A stretch of DNA of 64,000 bases. It comes from an uncultured Hungatella sp. (GTDB lineage Bacteria > Bacillota > Clostridia > Lachnospirales > Lachnospiraceae). The first letter of the stretch is position 1, and every line of letters begins with the position of its first letter. The stretch covers positions 1 to 64,000 of the forward strand of contig CAJUEJ010000009.1 of NCBI GenBank assembly GCA_910585435.1, read 5' to 3'. Shown piece after piece: positions 8,997 through 17,468 of this stretch. The position numbers and the translations under genes are program-made. The notes beneath the pieces were generated by a model. It had not been told where the DNA came from. It did no database searches and worked only from the letters and a program-made list of their open reading frames with translations.

Positions 8997-10439
8997 TCAG
9001 CCGATCAGCCAGTCATAAAGCTCCTGATACTTAAGGGCTGAAGCATTCCAGGAGAAATCCTTCTCCATGGCTCTGTCCACCATCTTGTTCCATTCACGCT
9101 TTTTATCATAATAAACATGCTCTGCATAGCGGATAGTGGCCAGCATTTCATGGGCATTATAATTACTAAACGAGAAACCTGTGCCGGTTCCTTCAAATTC
9201 ATTATATGGCTGCACCGTATCTTTTAAGCCTCCTGTCTCTCTGACGATCGGAAGAGTTCCGTACCGCAGGGCCATCAGCTGGCTTAAGCCGCAGGGCTCA
9301 AACAGGGACGGCATCAAAAATGCGTCGCAGGCAGCATATATCTTATGGGACAAAGGCTCGGAATAGAAAATATTTGCCGATACCTTATCATTGTACTTCC
9401 AGTCAAAATGACGGAACATGTTCTCATACTGCTCTTCACCGGTTCCTAAAACCACCAGCTGGACATTGTCATTGCACAGCTCATCCATCACATACTGAAT
9501 CAGGTCAAATCCCTTCTGATCCGTCAGTCTGGACACCACGCCGATCATCATCTTGCTGTCATCCACAGCCAGCCCCAGCTCGCTCTGAAGAGCACGTTTA
9601 TTTTTCACTTTTTCTTTGCGGAAATTGCGGACATTATAATTCTGAGGAATCAGAGTGTCCGTCTCAGGGTTAAATTCTTCGTAGTCGATTCCATTGACAA
9701 TACCCCTCAGGCTGTTTGCGCGGGCGCGCATCAGGCCGTCCAGGCCCTCGCCGTAGAAAGGCATCTTGATCTCCTCTGCATACGTATCGCTTACGGTGGT
9801 GATGGCATCCGCATAGACGATGCCTCCCTTTAACATGTTGCCATCCTTATATGCCTCCAGTTTGTCCGGTGCAAAGTAGTAATCCGGAAGCCCGGAGAAC
9901 CGCTGAATGGTCTTCACATCCCATACTCCCTGGAATTTCAGGTTATGGATGGTAATCACAGATTTCATATTGCAGAAAAATTCACCGCCGCGGAAACGGT
10001 CCTTCAGATAGACTGGAATCAGACCGGTCTGCCAGTCATGGCAGTGTACCACATCCGGCTGGAATCCAATAACCGGAAGGGCTGACAATGCGGCATTGCA
10101 GAAGAAGGAAAACTTCTCCAGATCGTACAGCCAGTCGCCGTAGGGCTTGGGGCCGTTAAAATATCCTTCATTGTCAATAAAATAATAAGTGACCCCCTCA
10201 TAGTCATACTCCAGGATACCTACATAACGGCTCTGTCCCATGTAATCCATGTAAAAATGATTCACATAGTTCATCTTGTCACGCCATTCCTGCTTGATGC
10301 ACAAATATTTGGGAATCATAATGCGAACATCATAATACTCTTTATTAAAACATTTCGGCAGAGATCCTACAACATCTGCCAACCCTCCCGTTTTAATAAA
10401 TGGAACTGCCTCAGAAGCAACAAATAATACCTTTTTCAT
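8997..10439 (-). CDS. glgA: Glycogen synthase (ADP-glucose type)
   Basis: 480 residues, standard length. It extends alpha-1,4-glucan from ADP-glucose. The ADP-glucose-binding KTGGLADVVGSLPK lies at 16-29 and the GT5 C-terminal EPCGLSQLMALRYG block near residue 385; both halves of the GT-B fold are complete. The ribosome-binding site is GGAGGG just upstream of the ATG. No glgC/glgD or glgB is adjacent in this window; the partner phosphorylase glgP is 18 kb away. Confidence 0.97.
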   Translation of the reverse strand: MKKVLFVASEAVPFIKTGGLADVVGSLPKCFNKEYYDVRIMIPKYLCIKQEWRDKMNYVNHFYMDYMGQSRYVGILEYDYEGVTYYFIDNEGYFNGPKPYGDWLYDLEKFSFFCNAALSALPVIGFQPDVVHCHDWQTGLIPVYLKDRFRGGEFFCNMKSVITIHNLKFQGVWDVKTIQRFSGLPDYYFAPDKLEAYKDGNMLKGGIVYADAITTVSDTYAEEIKMPFYGEGLDGLMRARANSLRGIVNGIDYEEFNPETDTLIPQNYNVRNFRKEKVKNKRALQSELGLAVDDSKMMIGVVSRLTDQKGFDLIQYVMDELCNDNVQLVVLGTGEEQYENMFRHFDWKYNDKVSANIFYSEPLSHKIYAACDAFLMPSLFEPCGLSQLMALRYGTLPIVRETGGLKDTVQPYNEFEGTGTGFSFSNYNAHEMLATIRYAEHVYYDKKREWNKMVDRAMEKDFSWNASALKYQELYDWLIG

Positions 10440-10530
10440 GATAAAACCCTCCTAAATCGAAGCTCGTACTGAAAAATAACATAGTAGATATAGTATACAC
10501 TACTTTATTCAAATTAGGAAGTGATTTTTT

Positions 10531-11340
10531 CTACATTCTCTTATAATCCAGGCGAATTTTGTCTGACAGCAGTGCGATAAACTCCGAATTTGTAGGCTTT
10601 CCCTTTCCATTGCTGACTGTATATCCAAAAATGTCGTTGATGGTATCCATCTTGCCTCTGCTCCATGCAACCTCGATGGCGTGACGGATGGCCCGCTCCA
10701 CACGGCTGGAGGTTGTCTGATGTTTTTTGGCAATGTTGGGATACAGCACCTTTGTCACGGAAGTCAGCATATCCTGGTCTGCCACAGAGATGGCAATGGC
10801 TTCTCTCAGATACTGATATCCTTTAATATGCGCCGGCACGCCGATTTCATGTAAAATCTGTGTGACATCATTCTCCAGATTCTGCTCCATATATTCAATC
10901 TGATTCTCATATGGCTTCACCTTGCGGATTCCTGTCAGATTCAGGCCCTTAGGTTTTATGTTGTATCCTGCGATTCTCCGGATTTTGTCAATGACTACCT
11001 CCTTCTTGAAGGGCTTCATGATAAAGTAATTTGCTCCCATACGGAATGCATCTTCTGTCACATTTTCACTGCCTGCCGCGGAAACCATAATAAACGACGG
11101 TTTTTTCTCCAGTTTTTCATCCATTTTCAACTTTTCCATCACCGCCACACCGTCCATTCCCGGCATGATCACATCCATAAGTACCACATCAGGCTTGGTG
11201 TTCAATATCATTTCATACGCTTCTTCTCCATTTTCCGCCTTTCCCACCACCTGAATATCCTCTTCCGTCTCCAGCATCCGATTTAATACTTCCAAAGTCT
11301 TCGGATTATCCTCTGCTATTGCAACATTTAACATCGCCAT
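10531..11340 (-). CDS. spo0A: Sporulation master response regulator Spo0A
   Basis: 269 residues. The N-terminal receiver has the acidic pair near residue 10, the phosphorylation site D56 in VVLMDVIMPGMDG, and the conserved Lys in FIMKPF. After a linker (about 125-150), the C-terminal sigma-interacting DNA-binding domain contains the helix-turn-helix TSSRVERAIRHAIEVAW. Presence of an intact Spo0A implies a spore-former. The upstream gene on the same strand is cobA-hemD rather than the usual spoIVB, and a 0A box lies in the 132-bp spacer, consistent with autoregulation. Confidence 0.98.
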   Translation of the reverse strand: MAMLNVAIAEDNPKTLEVLNRMLETEEDIQVVGKAENGEEAYEMILNTKPDVVLMDVIMPGMDGVAVMEKLKMDEKLEKKPSFIMVSAAGSENVTEDAFRMGANYFIMKPFKKEVVIDKIRRIAGYNIKPKGLNLTGIRKVKPYENQIEYMEQNLENDVTQILHEIGVPAHIKGYQYLREAIAISVADQDMLTSVTKVLYPNIAKKHQTTSSRVERAIRHAIEVAWSRGKMDTINDIFGYTVSNGKGKPTNSEFIALLSDKIRLDYKRM

Positions 11341-11390
11341 ACCTTATCCTCCTCTTCTTGTCGGTAAACTGATTATAGACTTGCATTTTC

Positions 11391-11406
11391 TCACGTTGCA
11401 ACGTGA
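11391..11406. promoter_or_regulatory. Perfect 16-bp palindrome upstream of spo0A
   Basis: TCACGTTGCAACGTGA is an exact palindrome about 50-65 bases before the spo0A start and 14 bases from the 0A box. It has no loop, so it is better explained as a dimeric protein-binding site than as a terminator. The binding factor is unknown. Confidence 0.6.
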
Positions 11407-11419
11407 TTCTACCGCAAGT

Positions 11420-11426
11420 TTCGACA
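11420..11426 (-). promoter_or_regulatory. 0A box (Spo0A-binding core) upstream of spo0A
   Basis: The minus strand reads TTTGTCGAAAC, containing the exact 0A-box core TGTCGAA, 80 bases upstream of the spo0A ATG. Known Spo0A regulons include autoregulation of spo0A, so phosphorylated Spo0A probably binds here. The core is short and could occur by chance, but its position and flanks fit. Confidence 0.65.
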
Positions 11427-11472
11427 AAGAAAAGGCGATAAGTATTGAGTTTAAAAGGGTTTCCGTACTTTC

Positions 11473-13272
11473 TTATATCCTCAGCATTCCCTCATAGGTG
11501 GAGACAGAAGCCTGCCTAATGTTCAGAACCCCGAATTTTTCCAGTGCTTTTGTTGTATTTTCCCCGATGCTTATGGCCTCTGTTCGGCCTGCTCGAAACG
11601 GCTCCAGCTCCTCCTCTCTAAGGCTGCCTAAAAACCGGTACACAGATGAGGCACAGGTAAAAAAGGCGCAGTCATACTCCGGAATCCGGCTTTTTGGAAA
11701 AAGATTCCGGCATTCTTCCTCAAACTGTGTCCTCCAAAGCTTCCATTCCCGGTTCTCATAAAGGCACAGCTCCCGGAGGGAATAGCGCTCCTTCAGCCGC
11801 TGGATCTCCAAGTTCTTTGTACCTGCAGGAATCCCGTATACAATTCTTTCCTCTGGTTTTACCGTCCTCTCCAGCTCATCTGTCAGTGCTTGGCTGTGGA
11901 AAGAAGACGGAATTAAGTCCGCATAGATACCATATTCCTCCAATGCCTGGGCTGTCTTTTTCCCCACAACGGCAAATTTTTTGTGGGCCAGTGCCCGGAT
12001 ATCTGTTTTCCTGGCCTTTAAGGACGCAAAAAAGGCCTCCACCCCATGCCTGCTGGTAAGAACGATCCAATCCGCCCAGGAAAGGTCTTCCGTTTTTACA
12101 CTATCCGGAAAAATTTCTATCTCCCCGGTTTGAATTTCCGTCACATATGCTCCCTGTTCTCGCAGCTCTCTTGTCAAAAAAGAGACTTCCCTTCCCACCT
12201 TGGTTACCAGATAGCGTCTGCCAAAGTAAGGCCTCCGCTCGAAAAAATTTAACGCTGGACGGAGGTTTACCACATCTCCTGCCACAATCAGTGCCGGAGG
12301 CGTAAGAGCGCTTTCCCTCACCTGGCTGCCGATGGTTTCCAGGGTTCCCACACAGGTACGCTGGTTGGGAAGGGTGGCATTGGAGATCACCGCTGCCGGA
12401 CAGGAGGGTGATTTGCCGGCCTGAATCAGCCCTCTGGCAAGCTCATCTAATTTGCTAAGGCCCATTAAAAATATACAGGTCTCCCGGCTTTTTGCAAGGG
12501 CGTCAAAATCGATGCAGGCCGGCTGTCCGTCCTGATTGTGAGCGGTTATGACCTGAAACCCTCTGGAAATCCCCCTGTGGGTAATGGGAATTCCCCCGTA
12601 GGCAGGCCCGGCTATGGCCGAGCTGACCCCAGGCACCACCTGAAACGGGATCCCCTGCTTTTCCAGATAGATCCCTTCCTCTCCGCCCCGCCCAAACACG
12701 TACACATCCCCGCCCTTTAGACGGACCACTGTCTTATACTGTCTGGCCTTTTGGGCCAGCAGCTCGTTGATTTCCTCCTGCCTCATGGTATGATGGCGGT
12801 TTTGCTTTCCCGCATATATTTTTTCGCATCCTTTTTTGGCATACTCTAACAGAATGGGGTTGGCCAGATGATCGTAAATGATGGCATCCGCCTCCTCCAA
12901 AAGCCTCTGGCCTCTGACGGTTATAAGCCCCTCATCTCCAGGCCCGGCGCCTACCAGATACACGGTTCCCGAAGGTTTCATCCCCGGACGTTTTGTTTCC
13001 CGGTATGCTACCTGCGGATATTTCATCTCTGGGCATTCTTCCGTTTGGTTCTTCGCCTGCGAATACTTCATCTCTGGGCATTCTTCCGTCTGGTTCCCTG
13101 CCTGCGGATATTTCATCCCCAGGCATTCTTCCGTCTGGTTCCCTGCCTGCGGATATTTCATCCCCAGGCATTCTTCCGTCTGGTTCCCCGCCTGCGGATA
13201 TTTCATCCCCAGGCATTCCGTCTCCAGGTTCGCTGCCTCTGATTTCTCCTCTTTCATTCTCTCATTTTTCAT
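11473..13272 (-). CDS. cobA-hemD: Uroporphyrinogen-III C-methyltransferase / uroporphyrinogen-III synthase fusion (CobA-HemD) with a repeat-expanded N-terminus
   Basis: 599 residues. The SUMT domain starts at about 100 (GTVYLVGAGPGDEGLITVRG, then VPGVSSAIAGPAYGGIPITHRG) and methylates uroporphyrinogen III twice to precorrin-2. The HemD domain (about 345-599) closes hydroxymethylbilane to uroporphyrinogen III. Such fusions are normal in Clostridia. The unusual part is residues 19-93: five 15-residue repeats (ECLGMKYPQAGNQTE type) before the enzyme. AAGGA lies 6 bases before the ATG at 13272, so the repeats are probably translated; M98 (12981) is an alternative start giving a standard-length enzyme. 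It follows hemC by 51 bp. Confidence 0.92.
   Translation of the reverse strand: MKNERMKEEKSEAANLETECLGMKYPQAGNQTEECLGMKYPQAGNQTEECLGMKYPQAGNQTEECPEMKYSQAKNQTEECPEMKYPQVAYRETKRPGMKPSGTVYLVGAGPGDEGLITVRGQRLLEEADAIIYDHLANPILLEYAKKGCEKIYAGKQNRHHTMRQEEINELLAQKARQYKTVVRLKGGDVYVFGRGGEEGIYLEKQGIPFQVVPGVSSAIAGPAYGGIPITHRGISRGFQVITAHNQDGQPACIDFDALAKSRETCIFLMGLSKLDELARGLIQAGKSPSCPAAVISNATLPNQRTCVGTLETIGSQVRESALTPPALIVAGDVVNLRPALNFFERRPYFGRRYLVTKVGREVSFLTRELREQGAYVTEIQTGEIEIFPDSVKTEDLSWADWIVLTSRHGVEAFFASLKARKTDIRALAHKKFAVVGKKTAQALEEYGIYADLIPSSFHSQALTDELERTVKPEERIVYGIPAGTKNLEIQRLKERYSLRELCLYENREWKLWRTQFEEECRNLFPKSRIPEYDCAFFTCASSVYRFLGSLREEELEPFRAGRTEAISIGENTTKALEKFGVLNIRQASVSTYEGMLRI
12994..13218 (-). repeat. 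Minisatellite, five 45-bp units in the 5' end of cobA-hemD
   Basis: Five tandem 45-bp units in frame, each giving E-C-(L/P)-(G/E)-M-K-Y-(P/S)-Q-A-x-N-Q-T-E. The first three copies are identical at the protein level. The fourth and fifth diverge (PEMKYSQAK, PEMKYPQVA), as if copies were added at one end. Unit length is a multiple of three, so copy changes keep the enzyme in frame. No spacers, so it is not a CRISPR. Confidence 0.95.
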
Positions 13273-13323
13273 GGACTATCCTTTTTTGTTTTTTGATTTA
13301 CCTTTCCGCCAGTTTCCTTTTTT

Positions 13324-14382
13324 CTATATGCCGAGACGTCTCTTTAAAATCTTTGCCGCCTCTTCCCCCATCTCCCGGGCCTGTGTTCCCTTAAGCTTCA
13401 CCTGCTCCAGCCGGCTTCCGTCCCCGGTTCCCAACACTGCCGTCAGCTCCAGACAGCTTCCGTCCCCGGTTCCCACCCCGGCCGGCTGCTCCAGACAGCT
13501 TCCGTCCCCGGTTCTCACTCCTGCCGTCAGCTCCAGACAGCTTCCATCCCCGGTTCTCTCCCCTGCTGGCTGCTCCAGACACCTTCCGTCCATTGCCGAT
13601 GCCGGACATCCGTCCTGTCCTTTACCCAAACCGGTTCTCCGGCAATATGCCCCGGCCGGCACATGGCAGCCGCCTCCCACAGCCTGAAGAAAGCTTCGTT
13701 CTGCCTCCACGCAAATCATGCTTTCCACATCTCCAAAGGAATCCAGCATCTTTTGCAGCATCCGGTTGTCCTCCCGGATCTCCAGGGCCAAGGCTCCCTG
13801 GGCACAGGCGGGAACCATCTCCTCAGGCTCCAGGTACTGAGTGATAACCCCCTCCATTCCCAGCCTTTTTAAGCCGGCTGCCGCCAGCAGGATCCCATCC
13901 AGCTTCTGTTCCTCCATTTTTTTCAGACGAGTATCCACGTTTCCCCGGATACCTGCGATCCGGATATCGGGACGTATTTTCTTCAGCTGGCATTCCCGTC
14001 TCATGCTTCCGGTACCGATGACTGCCCCTTCTCTCAATTCGCCAAGGGATCCTGCTTCCCTCAGGATCAGGACATCCCTGGGATCCTCCCTCTTCCAGGT
14101 TTTGGTAAAGATAAGGCCGCCAGTGTTTTCTGACGGCATGTCTTTCATACTGTGAACTCCCAGGTGTATCTCTTTTTTCAGCAATTTCTCCTCAATCTCT
14201 TTGACAAATATACCTTTCTGCCCCATCTCCCTGAGAGCTACGTCCTGAATCCTGTCACCTCTGGTAGAAATCACCACAATCTCATAAGTATGCTCCGGAA
14301 AACGCTGCTTTAATGCCTCACAGACCAGCTCCGTCTGGGCCATTGCCAGCCTGGATCCTCTGGTTCCAATTCGAATCTCCAT
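13324..14382 (-). CDS. hemC: Hydroxymethylbilane synthase (porphobilinogen deaminase) with a repeat insertion in the C-terminal domain
   Basis: 352 residues; the family is normally about 300-315. It polymerises four porphobilinogens into hydroxymethylbilane. Typical blocks: RIGTRGSRLAMAQ (4-16), VHSMKDMP, RGNVDTRL and the dipyrromethane-cofactor cysteine in GGGCHVPAGAY (C239). Residues 265-327 are a tandem 14-residue repeat (DGSCLEQPAGVGTG type) inserted inside domain 3, and the normal C-terminal helix (EMGEEAAKILKRRL) resumes afterwards. The start overlaps the met8-like gene by 65 bp. The insertion sits away from the active site, so activity may be kept; that is an inference. Confidence 0.93.
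   Translation of the reverse strand: MEIRIGTRGSRLAMAQTELVCEALKQRFPEHTYEIVVISTRGDRIQDVALREMGQKGIFVKEIEEKLLKKEIHLGVHSMKDMPSENTGGLIFTKTWKREDPRDVLILREAGSLGELREGAVIGTGSMRRECQLKKIRPDIRIAGIRGNVDTRLKKMEEQKLDGILLAAAGLKRLGMEGVITQYLEPEEMVPACAQGALALEIREDNRMLQKMLDSFGDVESMICVEAERSFLQAVGGGCHVPAGAYCRRTGLGKGQDGCPASAMDGRCLEQPAGERTGDGSCLELTAGVRTGDGSCLEQPAGVGTGDGSCLELTAVLGTGDGSRLEQVKLKGTQAREMGEEAAKILKRRLGI
13402..13590 (-). repeat. Minisatellite, 4.5 copies of a 42-bp unit inside hemC
   Basis: In-frame tandem units of 14 codons at residues 265-278, 279-292, 293-306 and 307-320, then a half copy to 327. The consensus is D-G-S-C-L-E-(Q/L)-(P/T)-A-G-V-x-T-G. Copies alternate between EQPAG and ELTAG forms, suggesting the duplicated unit was once a dimer of 84 bp. 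Unrelated in sequence to the cobA-hemD repeats next door. Confidence 0.95.
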
Positions 14383-15037
14383 ATTCTTCCTCTCTGCCTT
14401 CCAATCCAGAATTTCTTTTTTTCATTTCTCCCTCTGCCGCTTTTATAAATCTCTCCACATCCTCCTGCGCAAACGTCCCTTTTAAAAGGCCTGTCTCTAA
14501 AAGCCCCTCATACACCTTCTTTCTCTGGGCTTCCGTGTCCAGAAATTTCTTTACGTAAGGGCGCACCTGTCCCAGAAGCCGGGCTGTCGCGCCTAAATTC
14601 CGGGGAAATATTTCCTCTATCCGTCTTTTCAGATACTGTGCCGCCACCGGGCTTGTGCCGCCGCTGGTAACCGCCGCTGTCACCGGCCCCTGCTTCACAT
14701 AGGAGGGAAAGATAAACGTACAGTCCTCTGTCTGATCCACTGCATTTACAGGAATCATCCGCTGCCTGCACCAGAGAGATATTTCATGATTCAGCTGTTT
14801 ATCATCTGTAGCCGCCACCACCAGCTTTGCCTCCTCCAAATCCTGAACCTGAAACTGCCGCAAAAGGCAGGTGATTTTCGGATTTTCCCGCAGGCTCTCC
14901 TGAATACAGGGCGCCACCACCCAGACCTCTGCGCCGAAATCAAGGAGAACCTCTGCTTTGCGCGCAGCCACCTGTCCGCCTCCTGCAATCAGGCAGCGGA
15001 CATGCTCCAGTTCAATACACATGGGAAAATATGCCAT
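14318..15037 (-). CDS. Precorrin-2 dehydrogenase / sirohydrochlorin ferrochelatase (CysG N-domain, Met8-like)
   Basis: 239 residues. NAD-dependent oxidation of precorrin-2 to sirohydrochlorin, possibly with iron insertion to siroheme. The Rossmann motif is CLIAGGGQVAARKAEVLL (15-32) and the family block SGGTSPVAAQYLKRRIEE lies near 135-152. Its ATG follows the MATE stop codon directly (TAA-ATG), and its 3' end overlaps hemC by 65 bp, so MATE, this gene and hemC are tightly coupled. Together with HemC and CobA-HemD it completes porphobilinogen to sirohydrochlorin. Confidence 0.92.
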   Translation of the reverse strand: MAYFPMCIELEHVRCLIAGGGQVAARKAEVLLDFGAEVWVVAPCIQESLRENPKITCLLRQFQVQDLEEAKLVVAATDDKQLNHEISLWCRQRMIPVNAVDQTEDCTFIFPSYVKQGPVTAAVTSGGTSPVAAQYLKRRIEEIFPRNLGATARLLGQVRPYVKKFLDTEAQRKKVYEGLLETGLLKGTFAQEDVERFIKAAEGEMKKRNSGLEGREEEYGDSNWNQRIQAGNGPDGAGL

Positions 15038-16396
15038 TTATGCCTCCTGGATCCTGTTTTGAAGCTTCCTTATCACTGTCACATAGCTGATGGCCAGCAC
15101 CACATCCGCCCCTGTCCACGCCAGAATCTCTGCATAAAAGATCCCAACCCCTCCCACAAAAAGGGGCAGAAGCAGCGCCGTCAGGGTCCGCATCACAAAT
15201 TCTGCAATCCCGGACAGCATGGGCAGGAATGTATTCCCCATCCCCTGAATCGCCGAACGGATCACGTGGAGAAAATACAAAACCGGCAGACACACACTCA
15301 TGAGAACCAGGTAGAAATATGCTATCTCCATAGCCTGCTCCACCTGCTCAGGGGTTCCCGATATAAAACAGCCCAGAATCCATTTTCCGGTCACAATCAT
15401 CACTGCGGCGATAACCACGGAAGTGGCGATTGCCACCGCCAGCGCAGCCTTCACCCCGGAGCGGATCCGTTTCAGCTTGCCTGCGCCCAGATTCTGTCCC
15501 GTATAAGTCACCATAGCATAACCGTAGGAAGTAGCTGCAATCTCCAAAAGCCCATACAGCTTGTTGGTAGCCGTAAAGCCGGCGATGAAAATCACACCGA
15601 ACCCATTTACCACTGCCTGGACGATCATACCGCCGATGGCAATAATCCCGTTCTGAAACGCCATGGGCAGTCCCAACCGCACCAGTCCCGCCGCCAATCC
15701 CCGTTCCAGAGAAAAATCACTTCGGGACAGAGATACAATCTCAATCCTCCTGATTTTCAGGAAGCAAAATACGCTGGAAATCATCTGAGCGATCAGCGTG
15801 GCGATTGCCGCTCCCGCGATTCCCCAGTGAAAATAAAACACAAACAGAATATCCAGCACAATATTGGTGAGAGACGCAATAATCATAGCATGAAGAGGCG
15901 CCTTGCTGTCCCCCATGGATCGCAGGATGCAGGCCAGCAGATTATAGATCATGACGATAGGGATCCCCATGAACATAATCCGGATATAGAGAACCGTGCT
16001 GGGCAGTATCTCCTCAGGTGTCTGAAGAATCAGAAGAACAGGCTTTGCAAGCACCTGCCCCGCCGCCGTCAGAAGCAGGGCAAACACCATGGCCAGAACT
16101 CCCGAATTCCCAATTACCTTCCTTAAAAGCTTCAGATTTTCTGCCCCGAACTCCTGGGCCATCTTTATGGCAAATCCCTGGGTAAGCCCCTGGATAATCC
16201 CCAGCATCATCCAGTTGAGCCAGTCCGAAGCCCCCAGGGCCGCCAGGGCCTGAACTCCCAGAAACTTTCCAACCACCATGGTATCCACCACCGTGTACAG
16301 CTGCTGGAATATATTCCCGGCCATCAGAGGAATGGCAAAGGTTAAAATCAGTGTTCCAGGCTTCCCCTGTGTCATATTTTTTATGTTGGAAGACAT
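15038..16396 (-). CDS. MATE family efflux transporter, first gene of the tetrapyrrole run
   Basis: 452 residues with twelve predicted membrane helices in two repeats. The N-terminal MTQGKPGTLILTFAIPLMAGNIF is typical of the clostridial DinF/NorM-like branch. MATE pumps exchange Na+ or H+ for organic cations or drugs. AAGGAG precedes the ATG. Its stop abuts the start of the precorrin-2 dehydrogenase gene, so it is co-translated with tetrapyrrole enzymes. Whether it moves a tetrapyrrole is unknown. Confidence 0.92.
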   Translation of the reverse strand: MSSNIKNMTQGKPGTLILTFAIPLMAGNIFQQLYTVVDTMVVGKFLGVQALAALGASDWLNWMMLGIIQGLTQGFAIKMAQEFGAENLKLLRKVIGNSGVLAMVFALLLTAAGQVLAKPVLLILQTPEEILPSTVLYIRIMFMGIPIVMIYNLLACILRSMGDSKAPLHAMIIASLTNIVLDILFVFYFHWGIAGAAIATLIAQMISSVFCFLKIRRIEIVSLSRSDFSLERGLAAGLVRLGLPMAFQNGIIAIGGMIVQAVVNGFGVIFIAGFTATNKLYGLLEIAATSYGYAMVTYTGQNLGAGKLKRIRSGVKAALAVAIATSVVIAAVMIVTGKWILGCFISGTPEQVEQAMEIAYFYLVLMSVCLPVLYFLHVIRSAIQGMGNTFLPMLSGIAEFVMRTLTALLLPLFVGGVGIFYAEILAWTGADVVLAISYVTVIRKLQNRIQEA

Positions 16397-16570
16397 CTTT
16401 CTTCTCCTTGTTTTTCCTTAAACCCAATCCTTTTCATTTCATGCAGCAATCCCTTTGTCTGCCTTGTACATATTATCTGTCTTCTGCAAGGCAGTACTAT
16501 GTCCCCTGCGCTTTCGGAATTCTGCCATGTCAGGATTTTTTTGTATCTGATCTGGTAGAAAGTCCTGCCG

Positions 16571-17419
16571 TCACGCCTTCAGCGTGTCCAGAATCTCCTC
16601 AAAACAGACTCCGTCAGTCAGCGGAATCTCCATCTCCATAGACTTTAAGATGCATTTTTTGATAAAATTGGACGCCTTCTTTACTGAGGTGTCAAAAGCC
16701 ACTCCATTGACCGCATCCGCCGTGATAATGGCCGCAAAAATATCCCCTGTACCGCAGCGCTGGGTTCCCACCTTCATGGTGCGCAGAAGCTTCTCCCGTA
16801 TGCCGGAAGCCTGCATGTCCGCCCGGGCCTCATAACAGTAATTGGCAATATATTCCCCCTGAGGAATCCCGGTGATCACCACCTTCTCAGGGCCCATACT
16901 GCTTAATTCCCCTGCCAGCTGCCGGATTTCCTTCATCTTCCACTTTTCTTCATGGTATCTGCGCCCTGTCAGAATACAGGCCTCTGTCAGGTTAGGCGTC
17001 ACAATATCCGCCAGAACCACCAGCCGCCTCATCTCCCGGCACATCTCCTCCGTATAGGTGGCATAGCTTTTTCCGTTGTCACCCATAATCGGATCTACCA
17101 CCACGACCGTTTCCTCCCGCCCAAAATCCCGGATAAACCCGGCCACAATCTCAATCTGCTTTTTTGATCCTAAAAAACCGGTCTGGATTCCGTCGAAAAC
17201 CAGACCTAGTTCCTTCCACTGATCGATATAAGGCTGCATCCGATCCGTATAATCATCAAAATAGTACGTAGGAAAGCCGGTGTGATTGGAAAATATAGAG
17301 GTAGGCACCGGGCAGCACTGAACCTTCAATTTTGAAATAATCGGCAGCGCCACTGTGACGGCGCACCGGCCATAGCCGGAAATATCATTGATAATAGCTG
17401 CTTTTTTCTGTCTGGACAT
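16571..17419 (-). CDS. pdxY: Pyridoxamine/pyridoxal kinase (PfkB/ribokinase superfamily)
   Basis: 282 residues. Phosphorylates pyridoxal/pyridoxamine in the vitamin B6 salvage pathway. N-terminal INDISGYGRCAVTVALPI and VPTSIFSNHTGFPTYYF are typical of the clostridial pyridoxamine kinase branch, and the catalytic anion-hole motif is CGTGDIFAA near 222. The gene stands alone; the 174-bp spacer to the downstream MATE holds no recognised gene. The symbol could also be given as pdxK. Confidence 0.9.
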   Translation of the reverse strand: MSRQKKAAIINDISGYGRCAVTVALPIISKLKVQCCPVPTSIFSNHTGFPTYYFDDYTDRMQPYIDQWKELGLVFDGIQTGFLGSKKQIEIVAGFIRDFGREETVVVVDPIMGDNGKSYATYTEEMCREMRRLVVLADIVTPNLTEACILTGRRYHEEKWKMKEIRQLAGELSSMGPEKVVITGIPQGEYIANYCYEARADMQASGIREKLLRTMKVGTQRCGTGDIFAAIITADAVNGVAFDTSVKKASNFIKKCILKSMEMEIPLTDGVCFEEILDTLKA

Positions 17420-17468
17420 ATATAAATGCTCCCTCGCTTGTAAATCTATATTCCTATCTCCTCTTTAA

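Noticed and set aside
12994..13590. CRISPR array
   Set aside because: Repeats are directly tandem with no unique spacers and lie inside coding frames; no cas genes nearby.
12868..13687. Two repetitive plus-strand open frames across cobA-hemD and hemC
   Set aside because: They arise because the minisatellite units are multiples of three and keep all frames open; no start signal or homology.
14786..16126. Long plus-strand open frame (446 codons) opposite the MATE and precorrin-2 dehydrogenase genes
   Set aside because: It is rich in His/Pro/Gln and low in structure-forming patterns, as expected for the antisense of membrane-protein codons, while the minus-strand genes have clear family motifs and ribosome-binding sites.
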